The notes under the pieces were generated by a model that was not told where the DNA came from, made no database searches, and worked only from the letters and a program-made list of their open reading frames with translations. Below are positions 1 to 11,218 of a stretch of 64,000 nt of DNA, one piece after another. Numbering within the stretch: the first letter of the stretch is position 1; the number at the start of each line of letters is the position of its first letter. The position numbers and the translations under genes were made by a program. Source of the stretch: Liopterus haemorrhoidalis (lineage: Eukaryota > Arthropoda > Insecta > Coleoptera > Dytiscidae); NCBI GenBank assembly GCA_963971575.1, contig OZ020612.1:32839916-32903915 (forward strand), given 5' to 3'.

Positions 1-1189
1 ACTCAACTTCACTGCCCCTATGCGCCTATCTAGGCATTTGGGAATCTATTATTTATTTACTATTTATTTATTTAAATATCATTTAATTTCGTTCGGATGC
101 TGTGAATATATTTCACCTTGAAATTAATATATTGCTGTAAAATGAATCATTTTATAATATTTTTGTATAATACAACATGTAAATCTCTATGTATCTATAG
201 ATGTATTTGAACAATATAATAAACAAGTAAAAAAATATATATTCTCTTCTAATTTTGAAGCGTGTGAAATTTTTGCAACCGTTTTCTTTACAATGTAAAA
301 GAAAAGTATTTACATAGGTATGCTAAACATATAAAAATACATTTTTCTGTAACCCTTTATGTCAATTGTTACCACTTTACATTTAAAAATTCTTCAATTA
401 CTCATTAGTCATAGTCATTATTAGGCTTACCACCACTTCGGGTTTGAGTAGGCTACCTAGGGTACCCGAAGTAGGGGAACCACGGGTATTGAAGTATCCG
501 AGTTTCGTGTTTGATTATTATATCTCCGGGTCGCGCGGAAATTTTGTTTATGTAATACAGTTAGTATTTTATCAAGTATTTGCCAAGTGATTTTCTGAAT
601 ATACCATTGCTAATCGATTGTTTTCTCATCGGGCTAATTTTGCGATATAACATTTACTTATTTGTGATATTCAACTTTTTTTTATCTCCGAGTCAGAGTC
701 AGGGATGGTAAAATGATTGAAAAATCGTTTAAATTACATTAACTGTGTACCTAATAGTAGAATTAGGAAATAATTTCATTCAGCTTTTTGGACAAGAAGA
801 GTTTATTTTAAACAACACAACGTTTCACCAACAACATTGTTGGCTTCTTCAGGTGCTATAACAATAACATACAATAAAGTAACAATCTTATATAGTTATA
901 ATTTAATTTACCTATGTTAGTTAAACGTCACTCTAACAACATGTACATCAGTAATCTCCAAGGATAGTGAAATTGCAGAATTAACATTGACAAAATCTTT
1001 TGTACTTGTTAAATACAGAAAATAGGAAAACCAGGAAATAAATTTAAATATTATACTATAATAACCAATGGTAGTGACTGTTAATTTTAAATTTTAACAA
1101 AGAGACTAGTGATAAATATAATAATATCAAAGATTAACAAAATTCAAACATTACGAATGATAGTAAAACCGACTACCGCATCAATATGA
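1..1189. other. AT-rich DNA without a recognised gene
   Basis: No coding frame of note. Around 795-870 the sequence reads as an 'AACGTTTCACC ... GGCTTCTTCAGG' tail, a pattern I associate with the ends of interspersed invertebrate repeats (possibly Penelope-like), but no enzyme domain is present to prove it. A short 'CTTCGGGT...ACCCGAAG' inverted motif lies at about 437-472. Confidence 0.4.
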
Positions 1190-1198
1190 CAGGCAGCC

Positions 1199-1478
1199 GG
1201 TATCAGGACACTTACCCCCAGGACACTAACCCCCGGGACATTAACCCCCCGTCAATTACCCCCGGGACATTAACCCCCCATGTCAATAACCCCCCGTTCC
1301 ATTAACCCCCCGGACAATAACCCCCGGGACAGTAACCCCCGGGACATTAACCCCCCGTCAATAACCCCCGGGACTTTAACCCCCGTACCAATAACCCCCC
1401 GAACCATTAACCCCCTGGCAATTGATTAATATTTTAAATGTTTATTTTTAATTAAAATTAGAACATTTGAAATTAGAA
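1199..1478 (+). repeat. Left TIR of the foldback element, C-rich minisatellite
   Basis: About fourteen units of 13-16 bases alternate between GGGACATTAACCCCC-like and GTCAATAACCCCC-like forms (about 1205-1428), then an AT-rich part runs to about 1478. The G-rich complement has runs of five or six G at short spacing and could in principle form quadruplexes. The unit pattern is mirrored in the right TIR. Confidence 0.8.
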
Positions 1479-1810
1479 CAAAATTGAACAAATGTAATCG
1501 TACATATATAATTAGCTAACGTGTGTTAGTGATCTGGGTACACTGTGACGACATTTTTCCTAAGGTTCTCGTGATTGGCTAACTGGGGACTATTCAGGTC
1601 TCTTGATTGACAAGTATTTTGCAGATTTGTTCTCTAAGAATCTACAAATATAATTACATATAGAAATGTGTATGATTTCGTAGGCATAAACAAAAACTCT
1701 AGATACTTATATATCCTTTGACTGATATGAACAATATTTTGCAGTTTTATTCTCTAACAATCTACCAATATAATTACATACAGAAATGTCTAGGGTTTCG
1801 TAGGAATATC

Positions 1811-2047
1811 TTAGGTTAGGTTAAGTTAGTAAGGGTTTGGTTAGAAGCCGAGCGAAGAGAGCTACCCATCTTCTAGTTTAATGTCAAAACACTATCTTAG
1901 GTTAGGTTAGGTTAGTAAGAGTTTGGTTAGAAGAAGCCGAGCGAAGCGAGCTACTCATCTTCTAGTTTAATGTCAAAACACTATCTTAGGTTAGGTTAGG
2001 TTAGTAAGGGTTTGGTTAGAAGAAGCCGAGCGAAGCGAGCTACCTAT
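1811..2047 (+). repeat. 86-89-bp tandem repeat carrying TTAGG runs
   Basis: Nearly three units start at 1811, 1897 and 1986. Each begins with three to four tandem TTAGG pentamers, the canonical arthropod telomere motif (one is degraded in the first unit). The unit then reads 'GTAAGGGTTTGGTTAGAAG' and 'CCGAGCGAAGCGAGCTACC'. The third unit is cut short at about 2047. It lies inside the foldback element. Confidence 0.8.
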
Positions 2048-2675
2048 CTCAAATTTTCAAATTTTAAATAAAAATAAACATTTAAAAATATAAATCAATT
2101 GCCATTGAATTTTTTATGACCTAGAAACTTCAAAAAATAACTTGAAAATGGCCACTAAAAAATTACAAACAATTTTCAAATACCACGTATGGCCCAAAAT
2201 AAAGCACATTTTTCAATAAAAAAAAGTCCTACTGTGAACCCCCCCATTTTTTTGGAAATAATTGGGCACATATTATTACTTCAGTTAACCCACATTCACA
2301 CAAAAAAAAATTTACAAAAACGCTACAGGCATTTTTGAGAAAATTTTAATTTTCTAGTTTGGTCTTCATCTGACCTCTATATGAACATCAACTTTAAGGC
2401 CTAGTATAATTAAAAAAATACATCTAGATATTCACAAAAAAACTTTAAATGACAGATCAATCAAATCCGTGGAGTAGTTTAGGGCCTAGGCTTGGCGAAA
2501 CAATTACACTTCAAACCGACAGACATTTTTCCAAAAACATGTTTTTCGGGTTCCCAGGTATGTGAAACGTGGAGAAACATCAAAATCCGGGGGGGGGGGT
2601 CAAAATCTGACTCATCACTGTACCCTACTCTCTATACATACGAGGAAGTAAAAATTATTCTAATATATAAATTAT

Positions 2676-2941
2676 ATTAATAATTTCAAATGTTCAAATT
2701 TTAAATAAAAATAAACATTTAAAATATTAATCATTGCCAGGGGGTTAATGGTCGGGGGGTTATTGGTACGGGGGGTTAATGTCCCGGGGGTTATTGACGG
2801 AGGGTTAATGTCCCGGGGATTATTGTCCGGGGGGTTAATGGCACGGGGGGTTATTGACATGGGGGGTTAATGTCCCGGGGGTTATTGACGGGGGGTTAAT
2901 GTCCCGGGGGTTAGTGTCCCGGGGGTAAGTGTCCTAGAATC
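2676..2941 (-). repeat. Right TIR of the foldback element, G-rich minisatellite
   Basis: Inverted counterpart of the left TIR: first the AT-rich part (about 2676-2738), then GGGGGTTAATGTCCC-like units to the end. Unit number and order are similar but not identical to the left arm. A short extra copy of the AT-rich part also lies at about 2043-2105 in the interior. Confidence 0.8.
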
Positions 2942-2950
2942 CAGGCAGCC

Positions 2951-3339
2951 ACACTATCCTCCCTGACAACCTGGTACGCACAAATCGCAAGGTTGACAGT
3001 GTCACTCCCTGTTAAATAACTATTTTACTATTAACTGTGTAGTTATTATTTAGAAAAAGTAGTTAATATATCTATTGGCCACAGTAGTCACATAATTAAC
3101 AATATATTAAGAAAAATCTAATCAGATCTTTTACCTTTTAAAATTGGTATCTTAGTTCAGTTCATAGAAAGTTTTTTCCTATGTTTTTAAAGTAAAAATA
3201 ATAAATTTATTGTTAACTTCACATTGTTGATATTTTTACTACGCTCACTGAGTGATTTCAATGTTTGAACCTAACATATAATGTATTTTCAAGATGTTTT
3301 TCTTTTAAAATTTAAATTTTGAATATTAATTCATCTAAA
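2951..3339. other. AT-rich spacer without features
   Basis: No gene, RNA or repeat end recognised between the foldback element and the Helitron. Confidence 0.5.
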
Positions 3340-6300
3340 TCTATATATATAAAAGGCAGTGTCCTGACTGACTGACTGACTGACTGACTCACTCATCACC
3401 GCCCAGCCCGAACCCCTGGGCCTAGAAACTTGAAATTCGGAGAGTATATTCCCTTCATGACGTAAGCACCCACTAAGAAGGGATTTTTCGAAATTCCACT
3501 CTTAAGGGATGAAAAGGGGTGAAATGTGATTTCACGAATTCCTTAATATCTCTTAGGGCCGATGGGATATCGACTTAGTTTTTGCTTACAAGTATTACCC
3601 ATACAAATGCCGAAAAACCAATTTCGGGATTTTGCCCTAATCAACCCCTAAAGGGGTGAACCTACAATCGGGGTGGATTATACATCCCGTTGTATTTCCT
3701 GTGTTCGTTTAGTTGCAATATTACTTTTTGGCACATAGGTGTCTTTTTAAAATATCTCGAAATGGTATTGACAGTTTTTTGAAATTTCACCCCTAAAGGG
3801 TGAAACGGGGTGAATTGTGATTTTAAGGATTCTTTAATATCTCTTAGGACCAATAAGATATCGACTTGCTTTTTGCTTACAAAGATTACCTATACAAATA
3901 CCAAATCACCAATTTCAGGATTTTGTTCTAATCAACCCCTAAAGGGGTGGATCTACAATCGAGGTGAATTATATATCCCGTCGTAATTCCTGTGTTCGTT
4001 TAGTTGCAACATTACTTTTTGGCACATAGGTGTCTTTTTAAAATATCTCGAAATAGGTTTGACAGTTTTTTTAAATTCCATCCCTAAGGGTTGAAAAGGG
4101 GTGAATTGTGATTTCAAGGATTCCTTAATATCTTTTAGGATCAATAAGATATCGACTTACTGTTTGCTTGCAAAGATTATCCATACAATTACCGAAAAAC
4201 TTATTTCATGAATTTGTCCTAATCAACCCCTAAAGGGGTGGATCTACAATCGGGGTGAGTTATACATTCCGTCGTATTTCCTGTGTTCGTTAGTTGCAGC
4301 ATTACTTTTTGACACATAGGTGTCTTTTTAAAATATCTCGAAATGGGTTTGACAGTTTTTTAAAATTTCACCCCTAAGGGTTGAAAAGGGGTGAATTGTG
4401 ATTTCAAGGATTCCTTAATATCTCTTAGGACCAATAAGATATGGACCTACTGTTTGCTTGCAAAGATTATCCATACAAATACCGAATCATCAATTTCAGG
4501 ATTTTGTCCTAATCAACCCCTAAAGGGGTGGATCTACAATCGGGGTGAATTATACATCCCGTCGTAATTCCTGTGTTCGTTTAGTTGCAACATTAGTTTT
4601 TGGCACATAAGTGTCTTTATAAATATCTCGAAATGGGTTTGACAGTTTTTTAAAATTCCACCCCTAAGGGTTGAAAAGGGGTGAATTGTGATTTCAAGGA
4701 TTCCTTAATATCTCTTAGGATCAATAAGATATCGACTTACTGTTTGCATGCAAAGATTATCCATACAATTACCGAAAAACTAATTTCAAGAATTTGTCCT
4801 AATCAACCCCTAATGGGGTGGATCTACAATCGGGGTGAGTTATACATTCCGTCGTATTTCCTGTGTTCGTTTAGTTGCAACATTATTTTTTATCACATAG
4901 GAGTCTTTATAAAATATCTCGAAAAGGTTTTGGTAGTTTTTTAAAATTTCACCCCTATAGGGTGAAAAGGGGTGAATTATGATTTCAAGTATTCCTTAAT
5001 ATCTCTTAGAACCAATAAGATATCGACTTGCTTTTTGCTTACAAAGATTACCCATGCAAATACCGAAAAACATATTTCAGGTTTTTGTCCTAATCAACCC
5101 CTAAAGGGGTGGATCTACAATCGGGGTGAGTTATACATTCTGTCGTATTTCCTGTGTTCGTTTAGTTGCAACATTACTTTTTAGCACATAGGTGTCTTTT
5201 TAAAATATCTCGAAAAGGTTTTGGTAGTCTTTTAAAATTTCACCCCTAAAGGGTGAAAAGGGGTGAATTGTGATTTCAGGGATTCCTTAAATCTCTTACG
5301 GCCAATAAGATATTGAATCGCTTTTTGCTTACAAAGATTACCCATACAAATACCGAAAAATATATTTCAGGATTTTGTCCTAATCGACCCCTAAAGGATG
5401 TATCTACAATCGGGGTGAATTATACATCCCGTCGTATTCCCTGTGTTTATTGAGATATAAGGTTTCTTTTTAGCAAATAGGCTGCTTTTTAAAATATCTC
5501 GAAATGGTTTTGACAACTTTTTTAAATTTAACCCCTAAAGAGTGAAAATGGGTGAAATGTGATTTCAAAGATTGTTTAATATTTTTTAACACCAATAAGA
5601 TATCGACTTGGTTTTTGCTTACAAAAACTACCCTTGCAAATGCCGAAAAACTTTTTTGATTTTGTCCTAATCAACCCCTTAAGGGGTGGATCTACAATCG
5701 GGGTGAATTATACATCCCGCCGTATTTCCTGTGTTCGTTTAGTTGCAACATTACTTTTTGGCACATAGGTATCTTTTTAAAATATCTCGAAATAAATATT
5801 ATAGACAGTTTTTTAAAATTACCCCCTAAAGGGTGAAAAGGGATGAATTGTGATTTCAAGGATTTCTTAATATCTCTTAGGACCAATAATATACCGACTT
5901 GCTTTTTACTTACGAAGATTACCCATAAAAATACCGAAAAACTTATTTCAGGATTTGGTCCTAATCAACCCCTAAAGGGATGGATCTACAATCGGGGTGA
6001 ATTATACATCCCGTCGTATTTCCTCTGTTCGTTTAGTTGCAACACTAAATTTGGCACATAGGTATCTTTTTAAAATATCTCGAAATCGTATTGACAGTTT
6101 TTTTTAATTTCACCCCTAAAGGGTGAAAAGGGGTGAATTGTGATTTCAAGGATTCCTTAATATCTCTTAGGACCAATAAGATATCGACTTGCTTTTTGCT
6201 TACAAAAATTACCAATACAAATACGGAAAAATATGTTACAGGAATTTGTCCTAATCAACCCCTAAACGGGTGTATCTACAATCGGGGTGAGTTATACATT

Positions 6301-8411
6301 CCGTCGTATTTCCTGTGTTCGTTTAGTTGCAACATTACTTTTTAGCACAGAGGAGTATTTTTAAAATATCTCGAAACGGTTTTGGTAGTTTTTTAAAATT
6401 TCACCCCTATAGGGTGAAACGGGGTGAATTATGATTTCAAGTATTCCTTAATATCTCTTAGAACCAATAAGATATCGACTTGCTTTTTGCTTACAAAGAT
6501 TACTCATACAAATACCGAAAAACATATTTCAGGTTTTTGTCCTAATCGACTCCTAAAGGGGTGCATCTACAATCGGGGTGAATTATACATCCCGTCGTAT
6601 TTCCTGTGTTCATTAGTTGCAGCATTACTTTTTGGCAAATAGGTGTCTTTTTAAAATATCTCGAAATGGGTTTGACAGTTTTTTAAAATTTCACCCCTAA
6701 TGGTTGAAAAGGGGTGAATTGTGATTTCATGGATTCATTAATATCTCTTAGGACCAATAAGATATGGACTTACTGTTTTCTTGCAAAGATTATCCATACA
6801 ATTACCGAAAAATGTATTTCAGGAATTTGTCGTAATCAACCCCTAAAGGGGTGGATCTACAATCGGGATGAGTTAAACATTTCGTCCTATTTCCTGTGTA
6901 CGTTTAGTTGCAACATTACTTTTTAGCACATAGGAGTATTTTTTTAAAATATCTCAAAAATATTTTGGGAGTTTTTTAAAATTTCACCCCTATAGGGTGA
7001 AAAGGGGTCAATTATGATTTCAAGTATTCCTTAAATCTCTTAGGGCCAATAAGATATTGCCTTGCTTTTTGCTGACAAAGATTACCCATACAAATACCGA
7101 AAAATATATTTCAGGATTTTGTCCTAATCAACCCCTAAAGGATGTATCTACAATCGGGGTGAATTATACATCCCGTCGTATTCCCTGTGTTTATTGAGAT
7201 ATAAGGTTTCTTTTTGGCACATAGGCGTCTTTTTAAAATATCTCGAAATGGTTTTGACAACTTTTTTAAATTTAGGGGTGAAAAGGGGTGAAATGTGATT
7301 TCAAGGATTGTTTAATATTTTTTAACACCAATAAGATATCGACTTGGTTTTTGCTTACAAAAACTACCCTTGCAAATGCCGAAAAACCAATTTTTGGATT
7401 TTGTCCTAATCAACCCCTTAAGGGGTGGATCTACAATCGGGGTGAATTATACATCCCGCCATATTTCCTGTGTTCGTTTAGTTGCAACATTACTTTTTGG
7501 CACATAGGTGTTTTTTTTTTTAATATCTCGAAATGATTTTGACATTTTTTTTTAATTTCACTCCTTAAGGGTGAAAATGGGTGAAATGTGATTTCAGTAA
7601 TTCCTTAATTCTTTTAGGACCAATAAGATATCGACTTGGTGTTTGCTTACAAAAATTATCCATACAAATGCCGAAAAACTTATTTCAGAATTTCGTCCTA
7701 ATCAACCCCTAAAGGGGTGATTTTACAAACGGGGTAGATTATACATCGCGTCGTATCTCCTGTGTTTGTTGAGTTATAACGTTTCTTTTTGGCACATAGG
7801 TGTCTTTTTATAATGTCTCGAAATGGTTTTAACAGTTTTTTACCTTTAACAAATATAACCCCTAAAGGGTGAAAAGAGGGAATTGTGATTTCAAGGACGC
7901 CTTAATATCTTCTAGGATCAATAAGATATAGACTTGGTTTTTGCTTATAAAGATTACCCATACAAATGCCGAAAAATGAATTTGAGGATTTTATCTTAAT
8001 CAACCCCTAAAGGGGTGAATCTACATTTGGGGTGAATTATAGAACCCTTTGTATTTCCAGCGGTTGTTGAGTTATAACATTCCATTTTGGCATATATGTG
8101 TTTTGACAGTTTTCTTTCACTCCTAAAGGGTAAATTAGTATTTTTTTGTTACAAATAAAAAACTCGGAGAGTATATTTTTCAGTATGACGTAAGAACCCA
8201 CTAAGAAAGGATTTTTTCAAGTGGAACCCCTATCTGGTGAAAAGGAGTAAAATGTTTTTTCACGGATTCCTCAATATCTCTTAGGACAGATGAGATATCG
8301 ACTAGATTTTTTGTTACAAAGGTTACCAATATACAAGTTTAAAAACAAACTGCGGATTTTATGCCAATGAGACCATCAATATACCGTAGCGAAGCACGGG
8401 TTTTCAGCTAG
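3340..8411 (+). mobile_element. Non-autonomous Helitron with satellite interior
   Basis: The 5' end is TCTATATATATAAAA at 3340, preceded by A. The 3' end is CTAG at 8408-8411, followed by T. A hairpin-capable CCGT-A-GC-GAA-GC-ACGG sequence sits at 8384-8399, a few bases before the end. These are the defining Helitron features: insertion between A and T, no terminal inverted repeats, no target duplication. No Rep/helicase frame is present. A run of GACT tetramers at about 3365-3388 follows the 5' end. Nearly the whole 5-kb interior is a tandem array. A relative in the opposite orientation lies at 40007-42576. Confidence 0.85.
3480..8130 (+). repeat. About sixteen tandem 290-bp units inside the Helitron
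   Basis: The landmark AATCAACCCC recurs at 3639, 3930, 4221, 4511, 4801, 5092, 5382 (variant), 5668, 5963, 6253, 6543 (variant), 6835, 7125, 7406, 7697 and about 7997, so the spacing is close to 290. Each unit carries two small palindromic cores built on CACCCCTAAAGGGGTG. Short repeated open frames of 60-87 codons appear in both directions simply because the unit repeats; I do not regard them as genes. A rarer variant with 'TTTATTGAGATATAAGG' occurs near 5450 and again near 7190, six units later. Confidence 0.88.
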
Positions 8412-8689
8412 TTATGTATATAAATGCGATAAAAAAACCCATTTTTTTTATTAAATACGTAGTCAATTACCATCTAATCCAGGCCAGTGCAAACTATGGC
8501 CCGCGGGCCGCATGCGGCCCACGAAGCGTAATTGAATATTAGAAAAAAAAAAGCAAAGCAAATTGAGTTATAAAATGTATATTTAAATATATTTCTAGTA
8601 AAAAAAAAATAAATAATTCTCTTAACAAGCTACATATAAAATACACCGTTTCTTAGTCGAGTTAGGTTTTATTAGGCGAAAATTTCATT

Positions 8690-9280
8690 CGTTTTTAGGG
8701 TTTTGTAGGTATGACCAAAAAACCCTTATACCGTCATTTTGTCGTCTGTCTGTCTGTCTGTCTGTCTGTTCGGTAAAAATTGTAGCCAAACGGCTAAACC
8801 TAGAGAGTTGAAATTTGGCATGCTTATACAACTCTTTGACCTGCACATAGGAAAAATACTAAAACATCTAAAAACATATCCCCCTAAAAATATAAACAAA
8901 TATGTGTTCATCGAAAACAAAAATATTTTTTTAAAATTTTGAGTAGGGTATCAAATGAAAGCCCTTAGTATGTGGATTAACGATCAAATTTTTATTTTTG
9001 CAAAATAAATTATTTTTGCAAAATAAATTATTTTTGCAAAATAAATTATTTTGATTCGATTTTTGCCAAAATTGTGCAAAAAAATTTTTGTCCCACACCC
9101 TGTAGCCCAGATGGTTTACACTAAAAATCTAAAAAAATTCTAAGTAATGTATATTGGTGTGAACCGAAGTAGTACAACAGGAATTTTTGATCAGATTATG
9201 TTTTCGGAAAGTAACGCATTTTTTGTGGTTTTTGGTTCACAAAGTACAAAAGTTATACCAATGTAAGACAATCACATGCA
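8690..9280 (+). repeat. Interspersed repeat 'family A', copy 1
   Basis: The unit begins near 'GGGTTTTGTAGGTATGACC' and 'AAACCCTTATACCGTC', then a TCTG microsatellite (8745-8770), and has the marker phrases TTGAAATTTGGCATGC and GGGTATCAAATGAAAG. Similar sequence recurs, more or less complete, at about 13440-13600, 21890-22560, 32160-32627 with 37189-38240, and 46240-46787 with 48016-48100. No coding capacity is seen. Its superfamily is unknown to me. Confidence 0.6.
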
Positions 9281-9283
9281 AGG

Positions 9284-9365
9284 CGTGCGATAGCGTAATG
9301 GGTTAGAGCACTAGTGTCGTAAGCTAAAATGCGCTGGAAACGAAGGGTTTCGAGTTCGAGTATGG
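9284..9365 (+). repeat. tRNA-derived segment (SINE head or tRNA relic)
   Basis: A box-A-like stretch, ATAGCGTAATGGGTTAGAGC, is followed about 40 bases later by a box-B-like GAGTTCGAGTAT. The arms do not fold into a good tRNA, so this is read as a SINE-type relic rather than a working tRNA gene. Confidence 0.5.
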
Positions 9366-9765
9366 AGTGAATTTTATTTTTTCTGTTTTTTTTTGCATTT
9401 TCATTATGTTGAAATTATTTTGTCAAAATTCTAGTTATATTTTGACAAATGTTGTATTTAATTTTTAAGAGCGTAAATTTAATAACTCGTCTTATTATAT
9501 GATTAACAGACGATAAATTATTTTAAAAATATCGTTCATTTTGCCGTGATTACTACAAAGTAAAATTTGTCCTACACACTCAGCATACCGCCTTCACTTA
9601 TTATATACCTGCGAAACCCTGAAATGTGTGAATATTCACACTTCACATCAATTTTTTAAATATCAAGGGATTTATTATTTGAAGCTACAACGATTTTTGG
9701 TAAGATTTATTATTATCAATAAAATATAATTTTTAATAACGGTTTTTACGTATTATTAGATTAAA

Positions 9766-9924
9766 ATGGCTGAAAAGAAGAGAAAAATATCAGACGAAAG
9801 TCGAGAATTCAATGATTCAAGGACAAATAATTACTTTTTTGTTTTATTTACGAACAAGCTTATATGTTTGATTTGTTCGGAAAGTATTGCTGTTCTTAAA
9901 GAATATAACATAAAGCGTCATTAA
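9766..9924 (+). pseudogene. hAT transposase N-terminal remnant (BED-like zinc finger)
   Basis: A 52-codon frame begins at an ATG inside the hAT element and stops at TAA. It starts MAEKKRKISDESREF and contains CLICSESIAVLKEYNIKRH. This matches the opening zinc-finger region of hAT transposases related to the ZBED5/GTF2IRD2/FAM200 group: CxxC, then 'AVxKEYNxKRH' ahead of the second histidine. The finger is cut after its first histidine, and no catalytic core follows before the 3' terminus. It is therefore a truncated relic. A DNA-binding transposase role is known for the family; activity here is excluded by the truncation. Confidence 0.75.
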
Positions 9925-10083
9925 TATTGATAATCTTGTGATTAATTATTCAAAATATCTTTGGACTCACCAGACCCAGGGAACACCATAATCATTAATA
10001 GAAAGTAGTGTGGTCCGCGAAGATTTTTCAAAAACTTCCAAGTGGCCCTCCCGCCTAAAAGGTTGCACCGGCCTGATCTAGTC

Positions 10084-10639
10084 AAATAACCCTGAAGTTA
10101 ACTACTGTAATTAATTGTGTAGTTAATGTTTAATTGAGTACATACCCATTTATGGTTAAAGTGAGGCGCTAGCTGGAAACTCAAATCATTATAGACGTAA
10201 TTATTTCGCAATCCTGTTACATATCGTATAAACTAAATAAGTGTGTGCAAACTGGAACTTCTCACGTAGCTTGTAAAATAACTTAACATCTCGGACACGT
10301 CACTGTGCATTTTGGTCAGAAACACATGACGTATCGAAGATAAGGGCTGATACAAGGGGGGGGGGAGATATACGCGCCTCTCCTAGAGAAAAATATGTAT
10401 TATACTATATAATTTATTTGGCGAAAATATAGAAAAATATTGTTTGTTGACTATATTGCTTTGTAAAAAAATGTTTCTGGGAAACGTAAGGAGGAAAAGG
10501 GTTATAAAATTTGTATTTGGTTTTTGTTTATTAAATCGTCCCCCCCCCCTTCTCCTGAAAAACGTCTAAGATGTCATTTGGCGTCAAGAGGTTGTATTTT
10601 GTAATACGAATGTTTGAGGAACTATGGGTGGCACCATCA
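10084..10639. other. AT-rich spacer with homopolymer G and C tracts
   Basis: No gene seen. There is a run of G at about 10357-10367 and a run of C at about 10540-10549, in otherwise AT-rich sequence. Confidence 0.4.
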
Positions 10640-10659
10640 ACATTTTTAATTCATTGTCG

Positions 10660-10705
10660 TTTTATTTAAAACCAACCCCATACGAAAAACGGGTACCTCA
10701 GCTAG
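10660..10705 (+). mobile_element. Isolated Helitron 3' end
   Basis: The sequence ACGGGTACCTCAG-CTAG-T, ending at 10705, resembles the 3' terminus of the Helitron at 14460 (read on its own strand): a weak hairpin, then CTAG followed by T. The matching 5' end was not located. Treat it as a fragment. Confidence 0.45.
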
Positions 10706-11218
10706 TACATCATATGTGCTATTCAATTTCTGACACCCGTGTTTAATTCGTTTAATACCGAGGATATATTGAATTTCATGCGGGAAATAGAAATGATCTG
10801 ATTGTTGGCCCTGAAAAGTCTGCAACACTTCCATTAAGAATGCAACAATTCTCATACACAAGGTTGTGTTGTATTTGATACGTGAACAGTTTACTATTTA
10901 CTGTATTGTGTACCTGTACCTGTTCACACAATGAATTGCAAGTAAGTCTTTTGTACTTTATTTCATAATTATAGTGTAATCTTTTGATATTTTTTAATTT
11001 GTGTGCTAACAGTTGAGTTTCAAGGTTAACAACTAAATGTTAAACTATTCTTAACAAGTTTTTAAACTTCACTGTCTACTATATATTTTATTTAATAAAA
11101 TATATTTTACCTATTCAAATAATTTATATACGGACACAATGGGCAAAAGTATGTATAAAATGCGAAAATGTACCAAAAGTGAATCACCACCTTATTTTCA
11201 CTTATCCATGCATGTAAT

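Larger units (their letters stand above)
1199..2941. mobile_element. Foldback element with minisatellite TIRs and 9-bp TSD (MULE-like?)
   Basis: The 9-mer CAGGCAGCC sits immediately outside both ends (1190-1198 and 2942-2950), which fits a 9-bp target-site duplication. The termini are inverted repeats: GGTATCAGGACACTTACC at the left, and the complement of GTGTCCTAGAATCC preceded by GGGGGTAA at the right. Each TIR is about 270-280 bp, made mostly of short units ending in TAACCCCC, followed by an AT-rich segment. No transposase frame is visible, so the element is non-autonomous. A 9-bp duplication with long TIRs is typical of Mutator-like elements; that assignment is inference. Other foldback families remain possible. 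Confidence 0.72.
8480..10075 (+). mobile_element. Decayed hAT element with 8-bp TSD
   Basis: Flanks are ATCTAATC (8472-8479) and ATCTAGTC (10076-10083), matching at 7 of 8 positions. The ends are inverted repeats: CAGGCCAGTGCAAACT at the left, and the complement of GGTTGCACCGGCCTG at the right. Just inside the left end is the GGCCCGCGGGCC pattern common in animal hAT elements. A transposase N-terminal remnant is present at 9766-9924. Other repeats (8690-9280 and a tRNA-like segment at 9284-9365) appear to have inserted inside. Confidence 0.8.

Noticed and set aside
2492..2860. Short ORFs over the G/C-rich right TIR (for example the Pro/Asn-rich frame on the minus strand)
   Set aside because: Generated by the TAACCCCC minisatellite.
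3662..7536. A dozen conserved 60-87-codon ORFs of the type MNCDFKDSLISLRTNKIS on the plus strand and MVLRDIKESLKSQF on the minus strand
   Set aside because: They repeat with the 290-bp satellite unit, occur on both strands over the same bases, and are frequently interrupted. They reflect tandem repetition, not a gene family.
3480..8130. CRISPR-like array because of regular repeats
   Set aside because: The repeats are 290 bp long without unique spacers, inside a eukaryotic Helitron.
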